DNA of 64,000 nt from Atriophallophorus winterbourni (Eukaryota; Platyhelminthes; Trematoda; Plagiorchiida; Microphallidae). Of the stretch, positions 1 to 12,900 are shown in pieces. The notes beneath the pieces are model-generated. The model did not search any database. It saw only the letters and a list, made by a program, of their open reading frames with translations, and was not told where the DNA came from. Where the stretch lies: NCBI GenBank assembly GCA_013407085.1, contig JACCGJ010005875.1, positions 17,835 through 81,834 on the forward strand, given 5' to 3'. The translations under genes were made by a program, and so were the position numbers. How positions within the stretch are numbered: the stretch's first letter is position 1; each line of letters opens with the position of its first letter.

Positions 1-745
1 CACTGTGTTTACCCGATGTACGTGCTCAACTTTGCTAACAGAATTGTGGCGGCTCAGCATCCACATGCTAGAAGGCAATTTAGCCTATACATGTTAGTCC
101 CAATACCTCAGATGATATATTATGCACATAACATTATACCGCTCCATGCTATGTATTTGTAGTAAACGCCATTCTTCAAAAGCAACGATTGAAGTGTTAC
201 AAATGTGTAGCTACACGAAGCAATTTGCCTAAATATGTTTTCGCAAGAGCAAAGTTGAGGGAATATTTTCACGCTTTATCACTATAATATTCATGAACTT
301 GCTATCCGACTTCAACGTCTTATAGTTTATCTTTATAGTAATGGCTATCCAATTGATCAACAGATCTTGAAATCACAGTAGCCGTAGAACCGCTTTGTAG
401 AAGTTGTCCTTGATCCGTTAGACAGCTCTCTTCCCATTTCGTATTCAGTAGAGCATAAGCACAAGGAATATATTTAGTGTTGACAGTTTCAAGCAATTGT
501 TAGAACCTGGTCGCATGTGATTATACGTCTCCCTCATGATCGCTAGTCCTCGTACTTTATACTCGAAGCATCTCCATTTGATACAGTAAATTTAAGGACT
601 TTAATTACACTCCCTCATTTTTAACCTAACTGATGCAAATTTACCACGCACAATAATGTGACTTATATTGCTCAGTCCCTTGAATAATCGTTACATTTTT
701 TGTCTATTCATCATTTTCGGTCAACGAATTTTTATTGTCACTCAC
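1..745. other. Intron sequence at the left edge
   Basis: Lies downstream of exon 15 in transcription direction. It starts with the donor GTGAGTGAC and should be part of the next intron. No further FN3 exon, membrane segment or recognised repeat was seen. Confidence 0.5.
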
Positions 746-904
746 CTGAAATGTCTGCGTGAGTCCTCCGTCAAATCCTTGGGTCCAGGCGACATGCAAA
801 GTTGTTGTTGTTGCGTTCAATAGTCTTAAATTCAGAGGGACGTCTGGGGTCGATGTACCGGATAATTGAATTTCCAACATCGCCTCTCCTTTGATATTCA
901 CCGC
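746..904 (-). CDS. Exon 15: end of Ig9 and first half of FN3 domain
   Basis: Acceptor CATAATGCAG, donor GTGAGT; 53 codons, phase 0 both sides. Completes Ig9 (AVNIKGEAMLEIQLSG), then begins a fibronectin type III domain: PDVPLNLRLLNATTTTLHVA followed by WTQGFDGGLTQTFQ. The P-x-x-P-x-N-L opening, the conserved tryptophan, and the Gly-Gly-x-x-Gln turn before the next strand all fit FN3. A single FN3 after the Ig array is the defining layout of nephrin/SNS. The rest of the domain must be encoded to the left of this exon; none was found in bases 1-745. Confidence 0.86.
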
Positions 905-3900
905 CTGCATTATGCGATTCAACGATCGTTAAGCTAAATGCATTTTGACGTAATATCGAACACGATGAAAAGGCGATGGCGTAAAACGCTCAGACACCCA
1001 GTAAATAGTGTGAAGTGATTACAGCAAGGAATGACATATTACATGGATAAATGTTACATTCATATACCGTCATTGTTGACTGAAATAATTTATATATACA
1101 TACATATATACACATATAAATAAACTATTTCAGTCAAACAGCGATAGCAAATGAATATCATGCCAATTTTGGGTATTTTACCTGGCAATGATAAACTCCG
1201 AAATCTGACTTTCGCAAATCATTCAAAGTTAGTGTTGCTTTGTACAGCCCTGGTCTGATGCGCTGAAACTGTTGCTGATATTTGTTTTCTTGAGTGGTTC
1301 GTGTTGCATCATTTGAATCCACCAAATGCAGCAATTCTCGATTCTTCAACCACGCTACACGAGGTGTTGGTTCCGTTCGAATGAGGCATGTCAGAGTGAC
1401 AACAGATCCTTGCTCACCAGCAGCTTTTGTGTAGCGCGGAAGATGTATAATGGTCGGGACAACTGCAATCAAATAGAAATCAATGAAAGCAGTTGGAAAC
1501 GAGACCAAGAAGAAAACCCCATATTTAAATGCATTACTATCACACACATTCTAAGACCGATTTCGTGCCGCTTACTCTCATCAGGTAGGAACAGATAAAC
1601 GGTCGTGCAAACATTAACCATCAGTGGCTTACAAGCGCAACATGTTTACGAGATTAATTGGTTCGATGCGTTTAGACTAAAACTGGGGGAAAAACGATTG
1701 AATAACGAAAGTAACATCTGTACGATATTGCAAAGAATAGTAATTATAAAATAAATTGACCGAATATTAAAACGCACAACTCGATGCATTCACAACACAA
1801 ACGATCAATCACCCATTGCCTAACCTTGGAAGTTCTGAGGCGACATTAACGTGAATAAATGAAAGACATTGGGTGAATAGATATTTGTCCATTTGTTCTT
1901 CACGAACAGGCCTCAACACGTGCGATCTATAATTTTTAAACTGTCTGTGGTTCAGTTTCCACAATGCTACATTTGAGTGTTATTCTTAACAAGACAGAGC
2001 GACCAATCGTCATGTTCTTATATGATAATTTATTCGCAACCCTCTATTGTCCGAAAGAATATTGGAGTTAACACGAAAACTTATCTAAATGTTTCAGTAC
2101 TGCTGCATGCTCGATACAAAATTTTACTGTCGTGTCCAATGAAATAGTCTTGAATACAAAACAAAGAAACTTTTAGCAGAATGCTCCAATATGCGTCCCT
2201 GTATGAGGCATAATTAACATTATATATAGACTTTTATAATGTACGCAACGGATAGTGTTGATAGTTGTTGCAAATAAGCTTCCTGAATTTGATTATCACT
2301 TTTGTAATGCTATTTCTAGTTGAATCAAACAAGCGACCCTACATGATAACTGTCAGGGCTTCTCGCTGAACAAATATTAGTTCACCTTGCGTAAAATCCT
2401 CATTGATAAAACATTTTGTCGTAATGGATGATACAATGGAGAGAAGAACCGTCATGTATATGAAATTCAGTAAACGTTTACCAGAGTATTTTATTTCCTG
2501 ACCGAAAATCCATCAAATTTCCTCTAATGAAATTTTGCAAATTTTCTGGCTATTTAAAAATCGTTAATACTTAACAAACGTTCCAAATGTTTGAACAAGC
2601 AAAAACATACTTGTTTAATCAGACTATTGAAGGGCATGCAGCAAAATATCAGAATTTGACATTGGTCCTTTGAATTTTTTATTTAAAAAATATGTGATCA
2701 CGCTCAGAGGTGAAGCAAAACTGATCCACATATTTTTGCAGTATCGATTACGCAATGGATTAATGTACACGGTTTATTTTGACATACAGCAATAANNNNN
2801 NNNNNNNNNNNNNNNCAAGTATAACCTTGTTTACCTTTAATCCACTGTTTCAAAGCTAACTGAACCTGATCTTACTGTCTCCACCTGACGATGGCAAACA
2901 GCCTGAAACCGGTAGTGGTGTGTAAGGGATGGGGATGTGAGCAACACATTACTTTGGTCATCCACAAGCGCCTTGAGTGCTTTGACCAAGCATCACTTTG
3001 TGATTCTGTGTCTGAACATCGTGGTTCGTTGTACGAACCCTATATAACAGTTGGCATACAACTATAATCTTGTTTACCTTTAATCCACTGTTTCAAGGCT
3101 CACTGAACCTGATCTTACTGTCTCCACCTGACGATGGCAAACAGCCTGAAACCGGTAGTGGTGTGTAAGGGATGGGGATGTGAGCAACACATTACTTTGG
3201 TCATCCACACGCGCCTTGAGTGCTTTGACCAAGAATCACTTTGTGATTCTGTGTCTGAACATCGTGGTTCGTTGTACGAACCCTATATAACAGTTGGCAT
3301 ACAAGCATAACCTTGTTTGTCTGTGGTTTAGTTTCCACAATGCTACCGTTGAGTGTTATTCTCAACAAGACAGAATAAAGAATCAACATGTTATTATATG
3401 ATAATTTATTCGCAACCCTCCATTGTCCGAAAGAATATCGAATCGAAGAAGTATCTAAATGTTTCGGTACTGCTACATGCTCTATTGAAATTTTTAATGT
3501 CGTCTAGAATACAAAACAAAGAACCTGTTTGCAGAATGCTTCAATATGCAGCCCTGTATGATGCACAAGTAGCATTATATATTCGCACCTGATAATGTTG
3601 ATAGTTGCTGCAAATAATCTTCCTGAATTTGATTATCACTCTTGTAACGCTATTCCTTGTTGAATCGAACAAGCGACCCTAGGGTTGCTACATTATAACT
3701 GTCGGGGCTTTTCGCAGAACAAATATTAATTCACCTTGCGTAAAATCTTCATTAAAAAACATATTGTGGTAATGGTTGATACAATGGAAGGAAGAACCGT
3801 CATGTATACGAAATTCAGTAAACCTTCACCAGAGTATTTTATTCCGCGACCGAAAATCCATCCCATTTCTCTCAAGGAAACAAACGTTCCAAATTTTTGA

Positions 3901-6900
3901 ACAAGCAAAAACATACTTGGGTGATCAGATTATTGAAGGGCATGGAGCAAAATATCAGCATTTGACATTGGTAGTTTGCATATTTAAATATTTTAATATC
4001 GTGCTCAAATGTGAAGCAAAATTGATCCACATATTTTCGCAGTCTCGATTACGCAGTGGATTAATTTAAACGGTTAATTTTGAAATACTGCAATAATGAT
4101 GTTGCATTATAATATTTTTGAAATGATAAGACAGGAAACTTGGAGACATGCAAGCAAGGAAAATTACTTTTTCCAGTGTGCAAGGATGATTTCGAAAAAT
4201 ATACAGGCAAATATTTTGCATCAAACCGAAAAACGACTGAATTAGACGTTTTTGACGAGAATCCATTTCTTAAAAATGCGTATTTTTCGAAGTAAGAGCA
4301 CCCTGAATTCTGCTCAGAATTTCGCTAAATTCACAAGAGAAGTTGTCAGTCTCCAAAGCACAAATAATGGAAAACTAGGTACTTCAGATAGCAGCAAGAA
4401 ACTTTGACTGTGGCTTGGCATAAGAGAGTTACCCAGGCATTATCGTTGTAAATCGTTACACACGAAAAATTCAATTGTTACTGTTAAGTGGGAAGTAATT
4501 TTTTTAATTTTATTGTGGCAACATTGTGAGACAAATCGACTTCAGTTAATTGTCATGACAGAAACTTGGCTTAACCCGGAAATCCACCATTGTGAGTTAG
4601 AGGTTGCTGGCATGTAACTGCTCCGCCGAGACCTTGCATCACGTGAAGGAGATGTCGCACTCTATAATGATAAGATACTCAAATTCAGATTAGTTACTGA
4701 TTACGAATTGGTGCATCAGGACACTCTATGATGCTTGTTGACAACGACTACAGGCAAAGATTGCACAATCAGTGTAATTTATCGTGCACCACCAGCAACG
4801 GAACTGCATAATATAAATCTACTCACTAAGCTACGCTTGCCTCAAGTCATCATACCAAACTCTTGATAATGGAAGACTTTAATCTGTCTAACTTTCTGAA
4901 GACTAACAAAGTTTCTCAGACCTCCACTGCTGACATCTCCCAGCAGCTCTTTGAATAAATTCCTTTGTATAATCACGTGGAAAGTAATACAAGATACAGA
5001 GTGGCAGATATGCCTTCTATGCTCGATCTCATGTGGACAATTGAGGAAGATTCCGTCGAAAATATTGCATACGATTATCCACTAGGTTCAAGCCACCATT
5101 TGGTCCTGAATTTCAACTACGTATGTCGAGCAGATCGAACAAACGATTAAAAAATCGTCAGGAAGGTATGCTTATATATATTATCAAAACCCTAAGTTTG
5201 AAACTAAGCCATATTTCTCCAAAATGTTCATTTAAAATGGGGATGTTTTTTGTATAATAATATGCATGATTTGAAGCATGAATAATTTGATTTTTCTTGA
5301 TGATTCTCGCCGCTGCGAAATGCAAAATCCAAAACCAATGGTGCCGCGGAATGCAATTTATTAACGTGAAGATTGAAACTCATCATTGTCTTTAAAAATC
5401 CAGTTGAAAATATACCATTTACTGAATTTCAGTCCCCATAAATATTTAGAAGTTGCATAGCCCAACGATGTTTAGTTATTTCGCACGAGAAGATTTCTTT
5501 TGGATTCAATCGCTTGTATATGAGCACCTAACACGGAATTGACAAAGTGCTGGCCTTATCTAATAGTTTCTTAAGTTATACGCATTCAAGTATTGCCCAC
5601 GGTTCTATGATAAGACTGTCACATATCAGAAATAATGGTAAAACTTGGCGCTGTTGATTCTCCTTTAATTTGCGCTTAAGTTTACTTTTATCAATAAGAT
5701 ACTGGGCATATCAAAATTGCAGGAATGCATCAGGTAACATATGGTTACGTAAATAGAATGCGAGCAAAGGCACATTAATCTCAAAGTTGCATAGAAGAAA
5801 ACTGCTTTAAATTTCAATTATCCCGTTTGTGACACGGTATCCACATTTTATGAGCCTTATCCTACGCATAGACCATCATTGAAACAATTTTCAATGGAAC
5901 TGGACGACAGATAGACGTTTCAATCATTTAGAAATCATTTGATGAAAGTAACACGTAGTGGCAGCCATTTTTAAGAGATCTAAATCAATGAATTGATCGT
6001 ATACTGATAATTGACAGACTCACTAAATGTGTTCGCATTCAAAGCATACATCTTAATACGTATGCTAGAAAACACAAATTATTCACCCGTTTTTTGAAAA
6101 TAAATTTTCATTCATCTTCCACATTCCCTTTGACTTGCCCGAACTTGAAAAAAACGCGTCGCTAAACCGACTATTTTCTTTATGACGTTCAGCGGCTTAG
6201 ACATCCGGGTTACCAGGTGCAAGAAATTTTTCAGCACAATTTGAAGAATCGCGTGTTCGCTTGTCGTGACAACTTGACTGTGCACAGTTTTGAATGGGAA
6301 GTCTTCCCAAAATACACCTGCTTCGTTGTAAGTTAAAAGGTTTAGCCAGAAAAAACTGGACAGCTTTGATATATGCAAGTCTTCAGTTTATTGGTTTGGA
6401 GAAAACTACGTCGTGACGTTTATTGAAACTCTCAAGAAACGCGAACCATTTCTATCCTGCACTAAATGCAAATTCACTTCCTTCGATGTCTGATAAATTA
6501 TTGTCAATGGATTCGTCAGATGGTTTTCACTAATTTTACTATAGTACTAAGCGGAATGATATGTTTTATAGAAATAATAGGAATTATAAATGTGTTGGTT
6601 TCTCGTTGTTAAGTGAAAATGGCTAAATCAGAGGGATCAAAGTTTCGGTTGTTGTTAGTGTACTCTTGGTCACAGTGGCTCAAGAAGGATATATAACTTG
6701 TGCAGCGATTTTATCACAGCTCAGCCAAACAAGCCATATAAAGCAAGGATAGCTGAGCTGAATCTGTTTGACTTTCACTATCGACAAATCAGAGGAGACC
6801 TTATCTTACTTTACAGAATATTCCATACCCCAAAGCATCCCTTACAGGATTTATTCACGCGAACGGATACGAGGAATTATCGAAGTCTTGAATATATGCT

Positions 6901-9900
6901 GGTGGTAAACCATTCCTGCCTGAACTGTTAAAAGTATTTTTATTCGGCCCGTGTCAGTTTTACTTGGAACAGTTTACTTTTTACCATTGCTAACTCCCTA
7001 GCTTGAATGACTTTAATAAGAAATTATACGAATTTTATTGAATTATTTGTTTCCTGAATACTTATATACTGCTTAATCAAACTGCTAATCTTGATTTATA
7101 CACATACATTTCAACTTTTACCATCATATGGTTATTATTAAGCTCCTTGCTTTTTAGACCATTACAAAACGTGAATAACCTTGAATTATTGAGATCTATA
7201 CTATTTTCGAGAAACGGTGCAATAATAGGTTCCGGTTTCCTACCCATAATATTTAAATCATTTACCGCTAAATATCGATTGTTCTTTGTACTTTTTTCAC
7301 ACTCATTCTCTTCTATTTTGTAGTTAAGAATAATCACGATTAACGTTTCCATCTTAAACAAATAAACAACTATGCGATTGTATCGACATGAAATTATACA
7401 GTTAGTGGAAAATCTTATTTCAACGTACATGGGTAAATAAGATGTACCCGCTTCCTTATCGGTTCACTCAAACCATTGTTGACTTCACAAACATAAGTTC
7501 CCACATCGTCACGGGTAACTTCGTGAATGATCAACGTGCTCCGAGCACGGACATCCGTCATTTGTTGACATTCGATAGAAAGCTTCTCGGCACGGTTCGA
7601 AACCCCGTTCGACTTGATTCAAAAAGTAAATGGAAAAAAAGGAGTTATTGGCGAAGAGAATGAGTCGTCGTCGGTCTATTAGACTTGAAGCAACGACCAA
7701 CCTGATTACAGTGAATTCCCGGACTGAGTACAACCGCCGCTTCATTGACGTCTTGGGGCCAACCGGGCGGGGGGATGTAGCGATACCAGGTGAACATTTG
7801 TGAGCCTATTGCCGGATTAGCGGTTGCCTCACAATGCAACAACGCGCGGTCACCGGTAAAGTCTGTTATATTTTCCTCATTCGAACCGAGAATGTCTGGA
7901 CCAACTAGAAACGAAATGCAGAAAGAATAACATAAAATATTTTTGTGACTTTTGTTCACATTTTGAGAACAACAAAATATCGAGTAACGTAGAATCAGGC
8001 CACTGTATACAATTTAAATGTGCTTACAAACTACACAAACTTAGAAGCAAAGCTAAATTCGAAGAATACATTATTTGACACTATTATTTTTTAAGGAAAA
8101 TATTTATGATTTAAGCTTTGAATTTTAAGCGGACTAAAAGTGTTTGATACATTAAAAACGCGTTTATTCCAACGAGACGTAGAAAAATAGCATACAACTA
8201 AGAAACCGGTGTAAATGTTCTATCTCTACGATCTGAAATAATGAAGCGCCAATTAGGTTCTTGTTGGGCAGATGTCGTAAAGCGGATTTCTACAGGATGT
8301 TTAATGAAGTGTGCTTATGTGTATGCTGTAAAATTTACGTACGCTAATAAAGCCAGTTTCTTCATCTTTTTCTCATATATAGCTATTATTGTAGCCAACC
8401 ATCGAAGTTTAGATAATTCTGGGATCATTCATGTTATGATGACACTTGTTAAATAATGCTCACGATGTCGTTTGAAAAATATGGTAGCGCTCAACAACAA
8501 AGCAAACTTCCACTCAAGGGCGTAATAAAATATAATCTTATGCACGGAATATATTTCTAATATATTGAAATGTTTATCACTTTTTAAAAGCTCGTTGAAT
8601 CTATTCTCTTTTGATGACCGCGAAGTAATAGAAAACGTGTTGTGAAGTATGATTTCATGTAGTATGAGCAATTTAACAACGTGACAATTTTGATGAATCG
8701 TGCACTTTAAATTGCTGTATCGTCTAGATCATTCATTCAGATTTTCGCTGCAACATCCGTGCTCGAATATGGTTTAAGCATATGATTTTACTCACGGCAG
8801 ATTATAATCTGAATTTGAAATCATTTGCACACAGAGGAGGTAGAATTATAAATAGTTTGAAATCCTCGCCAGGAATAAGATTAGAAATTTGTTCATATAT
8901 TTGAATTAGTGAGCTTTAATCTCTAGTGAAATGGCCAGTATCGGTAGCAAGATGATCCCCGCTGAACTAACGTTATTGATACGACTATTGACGTTTTATT
9001 GAGTTAACACTTTCATTAATCATATTACAATATATTAAGTCGGGATTTTTATTCATACGAAACGCTACGTAGCATGAAACCGACATTCGGTTGTGTTATA
9101 CACTGATGGCGGACATCGACCGAAGGAGGCAAAAATCAACAAACACTTTAAACATTGAAATGAGTTGGCTGTCAGTATTTCCGTTTGACAGTCATTCATC
9201 TGACAAATCAGACATTGATTAATCTCAACACTGATCACCTAGTGCTGGGGCCCACGTATTTTGGCGACGAATGCAGGAATATTTTTCTCTCGTGAATCAT
9301 TGATGTATTAGTCATATAGTTGACGCATATCATGACACCATTTACTGTTGTGAATTGATGAGGAACAATCACTTTTGTGTCTAATGAGATGCGCTAACAG
9401 AAGCGATTAATTCGAATGAATTTTTTATTCAAAAATGCTCCGAAATTATAACACGATTGTCACAGGTTAACGAATGATGCTTTAAAATAATACACATTCA
9501 TAGAACAAGATTTTAAAAAATCATTTTTATTATCATGAATAATAATAATTGCTGCAAACGAGGGATGCATAGTTATTGCCTAATATCTCGGATGATTTTT
9601 TGTGATACCCATGAGTAACGTTATGCTAATGAAGTAGTTGAATGAATAAACAATCATAAAATCGGAAGAAATAATACAGAAGTATCAATCAAAATAACTA
9701 GCAGAAGTTTTATTACATCTGCATACGCATCACACAGCCTAATTTGTAGAAATAAAAGTTAATGCGCTGCAAATACATCACAAAATCCTCTCTGTTGAAA
9801 ATATTTCGTGGGACATAAAATGCCATCTTTTACGAGCACATTATGCATCTAATGGTCAAACTTATCTCAATTTTATATGGTAAGTAAACTTCATTTCTAT

Positions 9901-12900
9901 TACGTGAATAGTATGAAAATACAGAAAAGCACTACTCAGAATAGATCTATGTAATTAATATCATTCCAAAGAAACATTTATTGTTTGTGGTGGTTTTTAC
10001 ACATATAAAGCCAACTGGCTTGGAAAAACGTTTCGAAAATGCGCAAAATTTGTGGAAAAATAGTTTCTTTAGTTAAAAAAAATTTAACCTTCGAGCGTTG
10101 GGGATGTTACAAATAAGACAATATATTCAGCTTTCGCTCGTTTTCCCGCAAATACCTCAAATAAATGGTCCACTCTTCACGGAATTATTTTAGAACCAAA
10201 TTATTTATGTTTTCCTTAGATGAAATATTTTTACCTACGATGAACATCTCGCTCAGGGAACATCATTCACGAAATAAAAGGAACATCTGAATTCATCATT
10301 GCTCTAACTTGCTTTCGTGTTGTTGCTCGGAGTAATTAGGAGATTCGAAGATAAAATATATATTGCAACATTGTGATTTCAAATGATGAAGTCATATTGT
10401 TAATTTGTTCAGAAATTGGATGAATTAAATTGATTATAAATTCATTGGAGAAATAGCTCCAATGTATTTTCGATAGCATTGCCGCTCCGAATTATTTGAT
10501 GTACTGACCGAATCTTTAGAGAAAATATTAATCTTTCAAATTTTGTGTGGATACATCAATATTGTTTACCAAACATTTGTTGTAAACGCATAAGGAACCC
10601 GTCTTCTTGTAAGGGTGCTGTGCAGCAGTAAAATCCACATTTTTGAGCAGGGTGGTATGACTATAAAACACGCAAAGCTTGAACACTTGATAAATTTACT
10701 TAAGACACATTGCTCTTTCTTTTCATTTGTAAAATGTGGGCCAACGGTTGACTGACTAGTTCCTTGGGCAGCTCGGATTCAAAAACATTGGATCAAATGT
10801 ACGGACATAATGGTAATAGCGAACGAGTAAAAGCGTAAATAGTTTAATACTTAAATACATTCATCACACCCGCGAAGCCATTCATTCATTATTCCTACCT
10901 ATTAACCCAAAAGACTGATACAATCAAACGCAGTATCAAAATCATTTCATTTGCGTTTGATTTGGAATAAAGTTGGAATGACACTTGAACAGATGATTCA
11001 TATCTACTAAATCCACATGTAGTCAAATGTCAATATTTAATGCATACTCGATCCGATAACAGTCGAGTGTCGTGTGAAATGTCTCTCTTCAAATGTTACT
11101 TTATCTGATGTGAATTGAGTTATCTGTGCTAAAGGAGACTGTTATAAATTAATGGAAGTTGGCCTTATATCATAGATTTTTGTTGCAGTTTAATCTCGAT
11201 ATGCATCAATTAATTGAACATTAGCGAAATTGAAATTTGACCAAGCATTCCAAACATTTTCAAAAAAACACTTAAATAAAGCGAAAAAATTCTTTTTCGG
11301 CAGTATGCGTCCACGACAACTCGCTTTTTATCTTTCATTGTCATGACCAACAACTATGTTGGCCGAATAATTTAACGCAATAACACGTGACATTGAATTT
11401 TGTTTGATCGTTGATGTTGATCAGATCCATTTCTATTTTCTTTCGCTTTTTCATCGTTTTCCCATTTATCACCGAAATACCTTTCATCACCCATTTTATT
11501 AATCAAATTCTTTTTCTTCGATTTCTTTCTTCATTTCAAATAATAGCAGATTTCTCAAAGCTAAACACTATGATCATCTATGTTGAGAAGATCATACCTA
11601 ATTTATAATATTAATAAAATAATTATGATACTGTTCAATTTATATCAATAATGAGAGGAGAGTGAAATGATGCAACGCTAACTTACATGTAACATTCAGG
11701 AAAAATATTTCAGTGGTTTGACCAAGGTCGTTGGTTGCGATCACCGTGTAGTTGCCCATTTGCTTTCTCGTGACACGTTGTAGCGCTAACAGTTCACCAT
11801 GTTGACCTGTGACATAGACACTCGGTGCCGTTGCATTGAGAGGTGATAGGGAGCGTATTTGTATGCCATCCATGAACCAGGCAACCGAGCTTAATGGAGG
11901 ATTGCTGTATGGACCCAGATCTAAATTCAATGTCTGACCTGAATGATATCGGAATCGTGTTATTTATTACCATCACAACCTTCGAGGTGTTAAAACGTTC
12001 ATTGCCTAATATCCTAATGAAATAACGATTTATAATCTAATTTAAACTTGAAATGAGTTTTATACGCGAAACTACATACTCTAATTTTTGTAAAATCTCT
12101 CAGGATGAAGACCACTTGATTCTGCTTTTTCTTTGCTAATTAACTGAAATCATTTCATATAACATCTTTATTGAATACACATGAGAAATATAATACTTTT
12201 TAACGAATCAATCGATTGAAAGAATCCACATTAAACGGAGAGAACTAATCCAACCATTTTCAACCATTTGTGTTTGGCATTAATCTCTTATACATCAATA
12301 TGCGTCTGAATGACTGATATTAAATCATCGCTGATTTCAAGATGAGGCTATAAAAATGATTTTTTGAATAGCAATGATTGGGTCGTGCAATTTGAAACTA
12401 GCACAAAAACTGTCCACTGAACTGCCTCCATGCTTAAACGCCAAGTCTGTTATTTTTCATGCAAGCGTTCATTGAATCATTTACTCAAGTTAGATTAAAC
12501 CAAAACCAAACCAAACCAGAACTGACCAAAACAGGTAGGAGAACGCCAACATCAAGAGTCGCTCTCGGCTTTTCCCGAATGCATTGGAAGTTTAATAACT
12601 CATCTTCGTCTCCAACAAAAGATCTATCAATTAGAGGCAGTTCTTACTTGACACTTTCACACAAATTAACGTTCTCATTACTGTCATCTCCCGTCTACTC
12701 GATGCTGCCAGCAGTTGCACTTTCAAATTGTGAACTAACAATACGATTTTCTATCTTGTCTACGGTATTGATTTCATCAGGTGTAGATGTGATATGTATG
12801 CTTCAAAGTTTGTTCAATTTCCGGATTTTCAAACAAAATCTGCGTGTATTCACAAATAGAATCAATACATCTCAGAAAATATATTAAACATTGGAATTTG

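Larger units (their letters stand above)
2816..3317 (+). repeat. Tandem array of 243-bp ribozyme repeats, subfamily B
   Basis: CAAGTATAACCTTG at 2816, CAACTATAATCTTG at 3059 and CAAGCATAACCTTG at 3302 mark an exact 243-base period: two full units and the start of a third. The two units are nearly identical. Each has a hammerhead about 65 bases in, then a body with ATGTGAGCAACAC, GTCATCCAC and a GGTTCGTTGTACGAACC inverted repeat. The third unit breaks off into repeat D copy 2 at about 3317. Confidence 0.85.
1463..7428. other. Intron 13: 6-kb repeat-rich intron
   Basis: Between exons 14 and 13. Contents: a subfamily A ribozyme repeat piece (1540-1645), two 0.8-kb direct repeats around a gap and a ribozyme array (1942-4096), a LINE endonuclease (4540-5150) and a LINE C-terminal piece (6720-7190). 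From 5150 to 6700 nothing was recognised, apart from a patch of higher GC at about 6115-6330 with open frames on both strands but no known domain. Confidence 0.65.

Noticed and set aside
2816..3317. CRISPR-like array
   Set aside because: The repeat unit is 243 bases with no spacer variation, in a eukaryotic genome; it is a ribozyme-bearing tandem repeat.
7442..7663. Plus-strand 73-codon open frame
   Set aside because: It is the antisense of exon 13 (Ig8 second half), whose minus-strand frame has the clear Ig motif and fits the splice phase.
12459..12887. Plus-strand 142-codon open frame in intron 10
   Set aside because: Low-complexity Ser/Leu-rich translation without known domain, in AT-rich intron sequence; no splice or start evidence.
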